This document shows, piece by piece, positions 1 to 9,506 of a stretch of DNA of 57,729 bases; position 1 is the first letter of the stretch, and every line of letters starts with the position of its first letter. The DNA comes from Gemmatimonadales bacterium. Its GTDB lineage: Bacteria; Gemmatimonadota; Gemmatimonadetes; Gemmatimonadales; GWC2-71-9. A program made the position numbers and the translations under genes. A model generated the notes under the pieces. It made no database searches. It was not told the origin of the DNA and saw only the letters and a program-made list of their open reading frames with translations. The DNA is taken from NCBI GenBank assembly GCA_025935995.1, contig JAICUF010000004.1:1-57729 (forward strand), written 5' to 3'.

Positions 1-45
1 CGGGGCGTACAGTCGGCTGTCCGGCCACCTCGGGAGGAAAATAGC

Positions 46-258
46 ATGGTTCGCGGCATCGTTGGCTTCTCGCTCTTCGCAGTGTTCTCGATGGTCCTGT
101 TGAAGGTGATCTTCGTGCTGCTGTTCGGGGTGCTCGGCTTCCTCGGCGTCGTGCTCAAGCTGGCACTCTGGGGCTTCATCATCTATCTGGTGCTCAAGAT
201 CTTCGCGCCCGGCACGGCGGCGCGGGTCCGTGAGACGATCACCGGAAAGCCCGCCTGA
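46..258 (+). CDS. small two-helix membrane protein, unknown function
   Basis: A 70-residue, very hydrophobic protein. Residues about 5-53 are almost entirely Leu, Val, Phe, Gly and Ile with one short glycine break, which suggests two membrane segments or one hairpin; the last 17 residues are short, basic and soluble. A strong ribosome site (GGGAGGA at 32-38) sits 7 bases before the ATG, so the start is firm even though the protein is small. No catalytic motif is visible and I do not recognise a named family. It stands alone: the next feature is a perfect terminator hairpin, and the following gene lies on the other strand. Confidence 0.75.
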   Translation: MVRGIVGFSLFAVFSMVLLKVIFVLLFGVLGFLGVVLKLALWGFIIYLVLKIFAPGTAARVRETITGKPA

Positions 259-282
259 GCCTGGCGGACGCAGGGAAGCAAG

Positions 283-323
283 GCAAACGAAACGCCCGGC
301 GCTCTGCCGGGCGTTTCGTTTGC
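283..323. terminator. perfect bidirectional hairpin terminator
   Basis: Bases 283-300 and 306-323 are an exact 18-bp inverted repeat around a 5-base loop. The distal part of each arm is T-rich when transcribed outward (TTTCGTTTGC). It lies between the convergent genes ending at 258 and 345, so it can stop transcription from both sides. It is the only convergent junction in the window with room for such a structure. Confidence 0.9.
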
Positions 324-344
324 TCCTGTTGCCTGCCGGCCGGC

Positions 345-1139
345 TCAGCTCGCGGCCCCCGCCTCCACGCCGGCGGGTTCGACCTGCGCCGCCGCCGCCC
401 GCGCGGGGACCGGCGTCGGAAGGCGGAGGCGCCCCGCTTCCCGCCAGAGCTCGCGCGCTCCAGCCCACGCCTCGAGCCGGCTGGGCCGAGGCCGCAGGTC
501 GTGTCGCTCGACCACCGGCATCGACTCGATCCGCCTCGCATGCCGAGACGCGCGCCCGAGGAGCTCGGCGTTCGCCGCCCAGCCCTCGGCGGCAAGCATC
601 GGCGGCTTGCCCTCGCGGAAGGCGTTCCGGAGGGTGACGAGCCGGAATGCCGCGAACCCCGACACGAGGTCGTTGACGCCGGGGATCCGCACCCGCCCGC
701 GCAGCAGCATCGGCGCAAAGCGGCGGAGCATGCGGCGGCCGCGGGACGATTCCCCGCCGAGGGAGCCCTCCGCCACGACCATGTCCGCGCCGCTTTCGAT
801 CCGCCGCACCAGGTCCGGGAGGTAATGCGGAGCGTGCGCGAAGTCGGCGTGCATGAGGATGGCGCAGTCGCGCCTGGGCCGGTCGGTCCGGTCGGCCGCG
901 AAGCGGAGCAGCTCCTCGATGGTGCGGCGGTAGCCCTCGCGGTGCTGATGCGTGAGGACGGTGAGCGGCAGGACACGGGCGTACGGCGCGAGCACTTCGG
1001 CCGTAGCGTCGGTCGAGCCGTCATCGGCGACGACGAGCTGGTACTCCCGCGGGAAGCCGGCGAAGACCTGCCGGATCTTCCAGAGGAGGAGGCCCACGGT
1101 GGGCGCCTCGTTATGACTGGGAATGCAGACGTAGATCAT
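345..1139 (-). CDS. GT2-family glycosyltransferase (DPM1/polyprenyl-phosphate sugar transferase type)
   Basis: 264 residues with the GT-A fold of family 2 transferases. The N-terminus reads as a beta-strand followed by PSHNE (residues 7-11), and the nucleotide-binding DDGSTDAT lies at about 39-46. The usual DxD metal motif is replaced by HAD at 97-99 (MHADFAHAP), as in several dolichol-phosphate-mannose-synthase-like proteins. No transmembrane segment is seen, so it is probably cytosolic or peripheral. Its ATG overlaps the stop of the hybrid histidine kinase upstream (ATGA, 1136-1139), so the two are translationally coupled. Donor and acceptor cannot be deduced. The C-terminal 40 residues are rich in Ala, Arg and Pro and look unstructured. 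Confidence 0.75.
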   Translation of the reverse strand: MIYVCIPSHNEAPTVGLLLWKIRQVFAGFPREYQLVVADDGSTDATAEVLAPYARVLPLTVLTHQHREGYRRTIEELLRFAADRTDRPRRDCAILMHADFAHAPHYLPDLVRRIESGADMVVAEGSLGGESSRGRRMLRRFAPMLLRGRVRIPGVNDLVSGFAAFRLVTLRNAFREGKPPMLAAEGWAANAELLGRASRHARRIESMPVVERHDLRPRPSRLEAWAGARELWREAGRLRLPTPVPARAAAAQVEPAGVEAGAAS

Positions 1140-3130
1140 GGGCTGTCGGTGCGAGTGTGGCTGAACGATACACCGGCCGCCTCCGCGCCGCGCCGGCTCG
1201 CGACGGTGGCGAGGAGGGTCCGGAGCTCGGCCAGACTGAAGGGCTTGTGCAGATAGGGGCGGTCCAGAGTCTCCAGGAACTCCAGGGTGTCGCCCCGGAC
1301 GGTGTCGCCGGTGCTGAAGACCACGCGCGGCGCGGCGGAGGGATCCACCAGGCGAAGCTCCTCGAAGAATTCGCGCCCTCCGAGCCGCGGCATCCGGAGA
1401 TCCGAGATGATGAGATCGAATCCACCCGCGGTCGCGAGCCGGAGCCCCTCCGCGCCGTCGCCGGCGACTTCGACCTCATGTCCCCACGCTTCGAGGGTGG
1501 CGCGCATGTAGTGCAGGATGTGGGGCTCGTCGTCGACGACCAGCACGCGAAGGCCGGCGGCAGGCCCGCGCACGGCAGCGCGCGCCGGCTCCCGGCGCTC
1601 GGAGGTGTCGCCGCAGGGGAGCTGGATGGTGAAGGTCGCGCCCTCGCCCTCGCGCGTGATCAGCGTGATGCGCCCGCCATGCTCCTTCACGATGCCCTGG
1701 CTGATGGAAAGGCCGAGCCCGGTGCCTTCGCCCTCACCCTTGGTGGTGAAGAAGGGCTCGAAGACCTGCTCCGCCAGCGCGCGGGACATGCCGGGGCCGT
1801 CGTCCGCGACGTCGATCGCGACACCGTCGAGGAGGCGCCGGACCGTGATCGAGACCGTACCGGGCCGGCCGGTGGACGCGATCGCCTGCGCCGCGTTGTT
1901 GATCAGGTTCACCAGCACCTGCTGCATCTGATTCGGCTCGAGCGACACCATCGGCAGGTCGGGCTCGAGCGACACGCCCGCATCCACGTGGTACGCGAGG
2001 AGCTGGTTCCGGAGGAGCGCGAGCGTCGATTCGATCAGTGGCGCCAGCGTCACGGGCCGTCGCTGCCGATCCTGCTTCCGCGCGAAGCCGAGCAGGTTCT
2101 TCACGATGTTCGAGGCGCGCTCCGCCTCTTCGCGGATCACGGCGAGGGGCTCGCGAAGGCCGGCAGGGACGTCGCGCGCCTCGCTCAGGAAGTCGGCGAA
2201 TCCCACCACCGACGCGAGGGGGTTGTTGAGGTCGTGCGCGATCCCCGCGATCAGCTGGCCGATGGCGGAGAGCTTCTCCGACTGGATGAGCTGGTCCTGG
2301 AGGCGGCGCCGCTCGGTCTGGTCGTCGAAGAGGAGCACGGTCAGCGACGGATCACCCTGGCTGATGGGGACGGTGCTCAGGGAGTAGCAGCGCTCGCCGG
2401 TCTCGAGCTCGGCGCCCGCGGTCGCGCGTTCCGCGAGGGCCCGGCGGATTTCGGGGACCCACTCCGGCGGCACGAATGCCTGCCAAGGCCGTCCGATGAG
2501 GGAAGCCGGCGGGGCGTCCACCAGCTCGGCAAAGGCGCGGTTGGCACGGCGAATGCTGCCGGACCGGTCCACGATGCAGAGGGCCAGGGCGATGGCATCG
2601 ACCACTTCCTGCCAGGATTTGCGGCCGTCGTCGTGCAGATCGACCAGCCGGACGCTCTCGAGCGCGATGCTCGCCTGCGCCCCCAGCCCCTGGAGGAGGG
2701 GGAGCACGGTGGGCCCGAAGCCTCCGGACGGTGAGCGGATCGCTATGGCGCCTGTGACGTGCTCCCGCGCGAGGAGGGGCGCGAGGGCCCATGTTCCGGA
2801 GACATCATCGGGAACCGGAAGGCCTTCGGCAGCGAGGTGGGCGGCGAGGGAGTCGGCCAGGAGGGTCGGGCCGTGGCGGCTCGCGAGCTCCAGGACGGGC
2901 CGACGCTCGCGACCCGCGGCGGGCCAGATGTGCAGGACATCGGGGTCGTCGGTGTCCTTGTTGAACAGGATCACCGCTATCTCGACGGGCGAGAGTCCAT
3001 CGCGGACGTGCTCGATCAGCAGGTCCACGATGGAGGTGCGGCGCAGGGTGCCGGCCAGTTCATGCGCAAAGGCGGTCAGCCGTCCGACGAGGAGCTCGGC
3101 GCTGCCCGGAACCTCAGAGGGAGATGCCAT
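1136..3130 (-). CDS. hybrid sensor histidine kinase (GAF-PAS-HisKA-HATPase-REC)
   Basis: 664 residues from the chosen ATG at 3130. Order of parts: GAF-like sensor (about 15-165), PAS (about 175-275), HisKA with phosphoacceptor His299 in the GIAHDLNNP motif, HATPase_c (N-box around Asn408-Asn412, G1 box DDGPGM 443-448, F box and GTGLGL 469-474), and a C-terminal receiver with acidic pocket DDE at 533-535, phosphoacceptor Asp577 and Lys629. There is no membrane segment and no DNA-binding output, so it is probably a cytosolic phosphorelay kinase that passes its signal to a separate phosphotransfer protein or response regulator. The reading frame stays open 46 codons further upstream, but that would run antisense into the divergent gene; the ATG at 3130 gives a 2-base start-start overlap (CATG). 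No strong ribosome site precedes it, so the start is moderately uncertain. Confidence 0.87.
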   Translation of the reverse strand: MASPSEVPGSAELLVGRLTAFAHELAGTLRRTSIVDLLIEHVRDGLSPVEIAVILFNKDTDDPDVLHIWPAAGRERRPVLELASRHGPTLLADSLAAHLAAEGLPVPDDVSGTWALAPLLAREHVTGAIAIRSPSGGFGPTVLPLLQGLGAQASIALESVRLVDLHDDGRKSWQEVVDAIALALCIVDRSGSIRRANRAFAELVDAPPASLIGRPWQAFVPPEWVPEIRRALAERATAGAELETGERCYSLSTVPISQGDPSLTVLLFDDQTERRRLQDQLIQSEKLSAIGQLIAGIAHDLNNPLASVVGFADFLSEARDVPAGLREPLAVIREEAERASNIVKNLLGFARKQDRQRRPVTLAPLIESTLALLRNQLLAYHVDAGVSLEPDLPMVSLEPNQMQQVLVNLINNAAQAIASTGRPGTVSITVRRLLDGVAIDVADDGPGMSRALAEQVFEPFFTTKGEGEGTGLGLSISQGIVKEHGGRITLITREGEGATFTIQLPCGDTSERREPARAAVRGPAAGLRVLVVDDEPHILHYMRATLEAWGHEVEVAGDGAEGLRLATAGGFDLIISDLRMPRLGGREFFEELRLVDPSAAPRVVFSTGDTVRGDTLEFLETLDRPYLHKPFSLAELRTLLATVASRRGAEAAGVSFSHTRTDSP

Positions 3131-3839
3131 GATTCGCGCCGATGTCCGTGGGCGGCTCACCGGAGCCGATGTCGAGCTGATGATCCTGCTCCTGAGCCGG
3201 GGGTCGGCCACTCGGCGACAGACGCTGGAACGCCGGCTCGCGGCGGAAGGCCCCGATGCCCTGCTCGACACGCCCGAGCTGCTGGAGCGTCTGCTCGAGG
3301 TGCGGACGATCCTCGTGCCGTCGGAGACGCTCTTCTTCTATGTCCTCGTCCGCCACACCCTGCGCCACGCCGGGCTCGACGACCGCGACCTCGCCGACTA
3401 CCTGGCGGCGCTGGTGGTGGACTTCGGGCGACGCGACCGGGCCTGGCGCGTCGACTGGAACGACGACGAGCAGCACCGGTACCTGGTCGACATCCTGGCC
3501 GATCTCGGGTCGTGCGAAGGGGAGCGTCGCTTCCGGGTGATGGCGCATCTCGGCAATTACGCGCTCTGGCTGGCCGGCCTCTTTCCCGACTACATCGCCG
3601 CGCGCCGACTGCGGAAGGGCGGTCCGGACCTGGCCTACTACGACACGATGGGCCGGCGCGGTTTCGAGCTCGCGTCGGATCACGCGCTCGCCGGCCAGTA
3701 CGGCCTGACCGACGTGTTCCGCTCCGCCGCCGAGCGGTTTCCGCTCGTTCGCAGCGCGCTCAACGGGATGAGTGACCGGGTCTTCTTCGCGGGCCACTGC
3801 TCAGCCGACCGCGTGCTCCGGGACCTCGGCGCGCACTGA
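3129..3839 (+). CDS. conserved-looking helical protein of unknown function
   Basis: 236 residues from ATG 3129, preceded by GAGGGAG. Codon use matches neighbouring real genes. The protein is mostly helical, acidic and basic in alternation, without signal peptide or membrane helices. Notable stretches are a Leu-rich region at about 40-75, a Tyr/Trp-containing segment around 100-125 (WRVDWNDDEQHRYLVD), and a central RVMAHLGNYALWL motif. The shape (a small all-helical protein beside a sensor kinase) could suit a partner or phosphotransfer role, but no obvious HPt signature was found and this is speculation. Its start codon overlaps that of the kinase on the other strand, and its last 39 bases overlap the end of the convergent hydrolase gene. 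Confidence 0.7.
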   Translation: MIRADVRGRLTGADVELMILLLSRGSATRRQTLERRLAAEGPDALLDTPELLERLLEVRTILVPSETLFFYVLVRHTLRHAGLDDRDLADYLAALVVDFGRRDRAWRVDWNDDEQHRYLVDILADLGSCEGERRFRVMAHLGNYALWLAGLFPDYIAARRLRKGGPDLAYYDTMGRRGFELASDHALAGQYGLTDVFRSAAERFPLVRSALNGMSDRVFFAGHCSADRVLRDLGAH

Positions 3840-4559
3840 GCGCGCGCCGCGATCCGCCTCCGCCAGGAAGGCGCGGAAGAGCCCGCTGTCGGGCGCCCCC
3901 GCCTGCGTCGTCATCTCCTCGGGATGCCACTGCACCGCCACCAGCCAGCCGCCTTCCTCCGGCTCAACGGCCTCGACGAGCCCGTCCGCCGCCCACGCCA
4001 CGGCGCGGAGTCCGCGACCCAGGTCCCGCACCGCCTGATGGTGGAAGGAATTCGCGTCGAACTCGAGCCGGCCGAGCGCCGCGGCGGTGCGCGTTCCCTC
4101 GAGGACGCGGATGCCGTGCGCGCGGGCATCGCGTGGTGTCCGCGGATTGTGGTTGAGGATGCCGCGGCGCTCGGACGGGAGGTCCTGCCACAGCGTGCCG
4201 CCGAAGGCCACGTTGACGAGCTGGATTCCCCGGCAGATGCCCAGGACGGGCAGTTCCCGCTCCCGCGCGGCCGCGAGCAGCGCCAGCTCGAAGCGGTCGC
4301 GCTCGGAGGAGACCGTGCCGAGGTGCCGCGACGGCTGCGCGCCGTAGAGCGCAGGGTCGACGTCCTCGCCACCGGTGAGCAGCAGGCCGTCCAGGCCGTC
4401 GAGCGCGCCGGCGGCGGCCTCCGCGCCCATGAGCGGCGAGAGCACCAGCGGGACGCCGCCGGCTCGCACCACGCTCGCGAGATACGCCGAGTTGACGCCG
4501 CTCCGCGAGGCACCATCCCACTCGCGCACCACGCCGCTCACACCGATGCGCGCGCTCAC
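3801..4559 (-). CDS. class I glutamine amidotransferase-like hydrolase (peptidase C26, PuuD type)
   Basis: 252 residues from a GTG at 4559. The nucleophile is Cys109 in the elbow GICRGIQ; the second and third triad members are His212 and Glu214 in QWHPEE. LLTGGEDVDP near residue 60 and the NSFHHQAV stretch are typical of gamma-glutamyl-GABA hydrolase-like enzymes, which release glutamate from gamma-glutamyl amides. An in-frame ATG at 4592 exists, but the GTG overlaps the upstream lipoprotein stop as GTGA and starts the protein directly with the expected beta-strand (SARIGVSG), so I prefer it. No polyamine genes lie nearby, so the substrate is uncertain. Its 3' end overlaps the convergent unknown gene by 39 bases. 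Confidence 0.82.
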   Translation of the reverse strand: MSARIGVSGVVREWDGASRSGVNSAYLASVVRAGGVPLVLSPLMGAEAAAGALDGLDGLLLTGGEDVDPALYGAQPSRHLGTVSSERDRFELALLAAARERELPVLGICRGIQLVNVAFGGTLWQDLPSERRGILNHNPRTPRDARAHGIRVLEGTRTAAALGRLEFDANSFHHQAVRDLGRGLRAVAWAADGLVEAVEPEEGGWLVAVQWHPEEMTTQAGAPDSGLFRAFLAEADRGARSVRAEVPEHAVG

Positions 4560-5050
4560 CGGACGAGTACCGAATCGGGGAAGAAGGGACATGCGGGATC
4601 CTCGAAGCGTCTGGGGTCGGTCTGCACACCGATCAGCGGCACGGTGGCCGACCCCATCGTGACCGAGCCGATGCGCGGGGCGCGCTCGACGGGGAGTCCT
4701 TCATAGAGCATGATGCCCCGCGCCTTCGCGCCGGTGTCGAGCACCAGCACGCCGTAGCCGAGCTTCACGTTCGGCGGGAGGGTGCCGTCGACGCCGATGA
4801 CCCAGAGCGAATCGTTGGGCGGGCGGCCGGTCACCGCGCGATACGCCGGACCGGTCGCGAGCCGTGCCGCCAGCTGCTCGGGCAGGGTAGCGGGCGGCGA
4901 GCCGAGCGTCTGATTCCGAACGCCGAACTCGCTGATCAGCTGGGCCGGTCCCGCCAGCGCGGCGATGCCGCAGGCGGCGCGGGAGGAAGTTCCGCTCCGC
5001 CCGCACGCGGTTGCCGCGGCGAGGAGCAGGAGGGGCGCGTGGCGGATCAT
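4556..5050 (-). CDS. small lipoprotein, unknown function
   Basis: 164 residues. The first 16 form a lipoprotein signal peptide: a short basic N-terminus, a Leu/Ala core and a lipobox ending at Cys16 (AATAC). The mature part is soluble, with a GVDGTLPPNVKLGYGVLVLD region and a C-terminus with two Cys/Pro turns. I do not recognise the family. It is probably anchored to the periplasmic side of the inner membrane or to the outer membrane. The stop codon overlaps the GTG of the downstream hydrolase (GTGA), so they form a two-gene operon. It diverges from the coiled-coil gene at 5186 across a 135-base spacer. Confidence 0.7.
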   Translation of the reverse strand: MIRHAPLLLLAAATACGRSGTSSRAACGIAALAGPAQLISEFGVRNQTLGSPPATLPEQLAARLATGPAYRAVTGRPPNDSLWVIGVDGTLPPNVKLGYGVLVLDTGAKARGIMLYEGLPVERAPRIGSVTMGSATVPLIGVQTDPRRFEDPACPFFPDSVLVR

Positions 5051-5110
5051 GAGGCCTCCGGGACGCGGGGGACAGGAGTCCGGACCCCGAAAGCTAATGA
5101 CGTGACTCGC

Positions 5111-5140
5111 TTGACGCTCCGCCGCGGGACGCCGTAACAT
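5111..5140 (+). promoter_or_regulatory. sigma-70-type promoter for the coiled-coil/POT operon
   Basis: TTGACG at 5111-5116 and TAACAT at 5135-5140 are separated by 18 bases, a good match to housekeeping promoters and rare in such GC-rich DNA. A start near 5147 would leave a leader of about 40 bases before the GTG at 5186, which contains the AGGAAAGG ribosome site. Confidence 0.5.
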
Positions 5141-5185
5141 TCCCTGACTTCCCGATGTGATTCCCCCAGGAAAGGATGCCTTCGC

Positions 5186-5718
5186 GTGTTCGACGGGTTC
5201 CGCGCGCGATTCGACCGGATCTTCGACGAGCAGGGCGGTCGAGTGGACGGCCGGGCCTACGTCGCCGGCCTGCGGGACGCGGTGGTCGAGGCGCGCGCCG
5301 CCGTCGCCGCGATGCGGGACGGCATCGTCGCGACCGAACGCGAGCTCGCGGCCGAGCGCCGGCAGCTGGACGACGCGGAGCGCCGGGGACGCCTGGCGGC
5401 GGAGCTTCCCGATCCGGAGACGGTCGAGGTGGCGGAGCGGTTCGCCGCGCGGCACCGGGAGCGGGTCGGCGTCCTGGAGCGGAAGCTCGCCGTCCAGCGC
5501 GACGAGGTCGGCATGGCGGAGCGCGAGGTCGAGGAGATGACGGCGCAGCTCCGGCAGGCGCAGCAGGGGGTCGGTCCCGCGTCGGCGGCGCGCCCCGTCG
5601 CCGACCCCGGGGCCGACCTGGAGAGCGACCTCCTGGCAGCGCGCGCCGAGCGCGCGCGACACGAGGCGGCGGTCGAAGCCCAGCTGGCCCACCTCAAGAA
5701 GAAGCTCGGAAAGGATCA

Positions 5719-5722
<4 letters not shown>
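5186..5722 (+). CDS. coiled-coil protein, unknown function
   Basis: 178 residues, starting with GTG after CCAGGAAAGG. Nearly the whole chain is charged helix with heptad-like Ala, Leu and Val spacing: about 25-130 is one long predicted coiled coil, then a short Gly/Pro/Ala hinge (about 128-142), then a second helix ending in HLKKKLGKDQ. No signal peptide or membrane helix. The final codons overlap the ATG of the peptide transporter gene (ATGA), so the pair is co-transcribed and translationally coupled. Whether it interacts with the transporter is unknown; the coupling is the only evidence. Confidence 0.7.
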
Positions 5723-7116
<1,394 letters not shown>

Positions 7117-7119
7117 GGC

Positions 7120-8127
7120 TCAGCCCGATGTCTTGAAGATGCGGAAGAGATAGAAGAGGGACGGGACGAGCACCACGGCGCCCGCCACGAGGCCCAGCGC
7201 GACGAAACGCAGGGTGGTGGCGGGCGCCGCTGCGTTCATCACCGAGAGGTCGGGCGGCACCAGGAGCGGGAACTGCGCGACCGCCCAGCCCCAGATGACG
7301 AGCGAGACGAATGCGGCGGCGCCGACGCGCGCGACGCCGAAGCGCCGAACCAGGAGCGCGCCGATCGTGCCGGCCAGAGCCGCCGCGGCGCCGGCGTGGA
7401 GCGGCAGGGCCCAGCGCGACGCGGTGAGCCCCGCGTGCATCATCGGCGCGCCGCGGCGCGCCATGAGCAGCGCTCCGGCCGCGATGACGACGGCCGTGGC
7501 GGCGGCGCCGACGGCGCGGCGGCGGAAATCATCGGCCAGCTCGCGATCGTCGCCGGCTTCCACCGTGAGGTACACGGCGGCGAGAAAGGCGAAGAGGGCG
7601 AGCGCGAGGCAGCCCGTCGCCAGCGTGAACGGTGTGGCCCAGGGCCGGATGAAGCCCGACGCGAAGCTGCCGGCGGGCGGCCGGAGGCGGCCGGTGGCGA
7701 GCGCGCCGACGGCGGTGCCGAGAAGGAGCGGCGTGATGATGCTCGCGCCCGAGAAGACGGCGCCCCATCGCCGCTGCACGGCGTCGCGGCGGCTGTCGTA
7801 GGAGCGGAAGGTGAAGGCGGAGCCGCGGAGCACGATCCCGACGAGCACGAGCGAGAGCGGGATGTGCAGCACGATCGCGATCCGGGCAAAGGCCGCGGGA
7901 AAGCAGGTGAAGAGGAGCACCACCGCGAGGATGAGCCAGACGTGGTTCGCCTCCCAGATCGGCGCGATCGCGTGGGCGATCAGGTCGCGCTGTCGCTGCC
8001 GCCGCGGCCCCGACGCGAGCAGGTCCCACACGCCGCCGCCGAAGTCGGCGCCGCCCAGCAGGGCGTAGGCGTTGAGCGCGAGCATGATGACGCCGGCGAG
8101 CACCACGGCCAGCGTATCGTCAGGCAT
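7120..8127 (-). CDS. cydB: cytochrome bd-type quinol oxidase subunit II
   Basis: 335 residues, the usual length for CydB/CioB. The N-terminal helix contains the GGADFGGGVWDLL motif and is followed by APIWEANHVWLI, both typical of subunit II. About eight to nine membrane helices can be drawn. It forms the heterodimer with CydA in the inner membrane and supports oxygen reduction to water with quinol as donor. Its ATG lies inside the end of cydA (8-base overlap), so the two are translationally coupled. No small CydX-like reading frame follows; the next 3 bases lead straight into the convergent transporter gene. Confidence 0.95.
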   Translation of the reverse strand: MPDDTLAVVLAGVIMLALNAYALLGGADFGGGVWDLLASGPRRQRQRDLIAHAIAPIWEANHVWLILAVVLLFTCFPAAFARIAIVLHIPLSLVLVGIVLRGSAFTFRSYDSRRDAVQRRWGAVFSGASIITPLLLGTAVGALATGRLRPPAGSFASGFIRPWATPFTLATGCLALALFAFLAAVYLTVEAGDDRELADDFRRRAVGAAATAVVIAAGALLMARRGAPMMHAGLTASRWALPLHAGAAAALAGTIGALLVRRFGVARVGAAAFVSLVIWGWAVAQFPLLVPPDLSVMNAAAPATTLRFVALGLVAGAVVLVPSLFYLFRIFKTSG

Positions 8128-9430
8128 GCGGCGGCGCGGCCGGCATCCGCACGATCTGCCGGTAGAGGAGCCACGCCACGGCGGCGGCGAGTCCGATGTA
8201 GAGGAGGGTGAAGAGCGCGAAGGGCACCGCGATCCCCGGCATCGGCGTCACGGCGTCGCGGGTCCGGAGGATGCCCGAGATGATCCACGGCTGGCGGCCC
8301 ACCTCGGTGACGACCCACCCCGCCTCGATCGCGAGGAAACCGCACGGTCCGGCAGCGGCGATCGCGCGCAGCAGGCCGCGGCTCGAGTCGATCGTGCGTC
8401 TGCGCCACGCGCGCCACCCGATCGTGAGGGACAGGAGCGCGAGGAAGGTTCCGAGCCCGACCATCACCTGGAAGGCGATGTGCACGATGGCGACCGGCGG
8501 CCAGTCGCCGCGGGGGACCTGATCGAGGCCGGCAACGCGCGCGTGCGGATCGTGAAAGGCGAGGAGCGACAGTCCGGACGGGATCCGGATGCCGTATCGG
8601 ACCGTCTGACCGGCTTCATCGGGCAGGCCGCCGACGGTGAGCGGCGCGCCCCGGGTCGTGGTGAAGAGCGCCTCGACTGCCGCGAGCTTGGCGGGCTGCT
8701 GCCGCGCCACGGCTCGCGCGCTGATGTCGCCCGAAATCGGCTGGAGCACGGCGGCGGGGGCGGCCACGAGGAGCGCGATGCCGAGCGCCGCGCGGTGGAA
8801 GGGATTCCCCGGATCGCGCAGCAGGAGCGCCGCGTGGATCCCCGCCACCGCGAATCCGGTCGCCACGAACGCCGCGAGGGTCATGTGGAGCGTCTGCTGG
8901 AAGGCGGCGGGATTGAAGAGCGCGGCGAGCGGGTCCACCGACACCACGCGGCCCGCGACCATCTGGAAGCCGGCCGGCGTGTTCATCCACGCGTTGGCCA
9001 TCACGACGAAGATGCCCGAGGCGGCGCCGCTCACCGCCACCGCGACACCGGCGAGGAGGTGCGCCCGCCGCGGCACGCGTTCCCATCCGTACAGGTAGAT
9101 CCCGAGGAAGATCGCCTCGGTGAAGAAGGCGAAGCCTTCGAGCGAGAACGGCATCCCGATGACCGACCCTGCGAAGGCCATGAACCGCGGCCAGAGGAGT
9201 CCGAGCTCGAAGGAGAGGACCGTGCCGGAGACGGCGCCGACCGCGAAGAGAATCGCGGTCCCGCGGGCCCACCGGCGGGCGAGCTCGAGATAGACCGCCT
9301 CGCCGGTGCGCTGCCAGCGCCGCTCGGCCAGCACCATGAGGACGGGCATGCCGATGCCGACGACGGCGAAGATGATGTGGAAACCCAGCGACATGGCCAT
9401 CTGGCCGCGCGCGGCGAGGAGATCGCTCAT
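8120..9430 (-). CDS. cydA: cytochrome bd-type quinol oxidase subunit I
   Basis: 436 residues from the ATG at 9430 (MSDLLAARGQM). The N-terminal helix carries His18 in SLGFHIIF, the position of a haem ligand. The segment LHMTLAAFVATG holds the second expected haem-ligand His, and VTEVGRQPW is the hallmark motif of subunit I. The chain is much shorter than E. coli CydA (522), mainly because the quinol-binding Q-loop is short, as in the CioA (cyanide-insensitive) subgroup. Quinol oxidation is at the periplasmic side; the enzyme has high oxygen affinity and does not pump protons. Frame stays open upstream of the ATG, but the family N-terminus fixes the start. The cytochrome c gene diverges 76 bases away. 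Confidence 0.95.
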   Translation of the reverse strand: MSDLLAARGQMAMSLGFHIIFAVVGIGMPVLMVLAERRWQRTGEAVYLELARRWARGTAILFAVGAVSGTVLSFELGLLWPRFMAFAGSVIGMPFSLEGFAFFTEAIFLGIYLYGWERVPRRAHLLAGVAVAVSGAASGIFVVMANAWMNTPAGFQMVAGRVVSVDPLAALFNPAAFQQTLHMTLAAFVATGFAVAGIHAALLLRDPGNPFHRAALGIALLVAAPAAVLQPISGDISARAVARQQPAKLAAVEALFTTTRGAPLTVGGLPDEAGQTVRYGIRIPSGLSLLAFHDPHARVAGLDQVPRGDWPPVAIVHIAFQVMVGLGTFLALLSLTIGWRAWRRRTIDSSRGLLRAIAAAGPCGFLAIEAGWVVTEVGRQPWIISGILRTRDAVTPMPGIAVPFALFTLLYIGLAAAVAWLLYRQIVRMPAAPPHA

Positions 9431-9471
9431 CGCACCCCCGGACGGCCGGGAAGGTACGCACCCCAGCGCGC

Positions 9472-9500
9472 TTGCCGCCAGCGCGGGGGAGCCATACAAT
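9472..9500 (+). promoter_or_regulatory. strong sigma-70-like promoter, predicted leaderless transcript
   Basis: TTGCCG at 9472-9477, a 17-base spacer and TACAAT at 9495-9500. A transcription start about 7 bases downstream falls on or next to the GTG at 9507 that best begins the cytochrome protein, and no Shine-Dalgarno sequence is present. This points to a leaderless mRNA. Confidence 0.6.
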
Positions 9501-9506
9501 CCGCCC

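Noticed and set aside
1157..2734. 525-codon plus-strand frame opposite the histidine kinase
   Set aside because: Mirror frame of a well-conserved kinase; rich in Arg, Gly, Asp and His without any motif.
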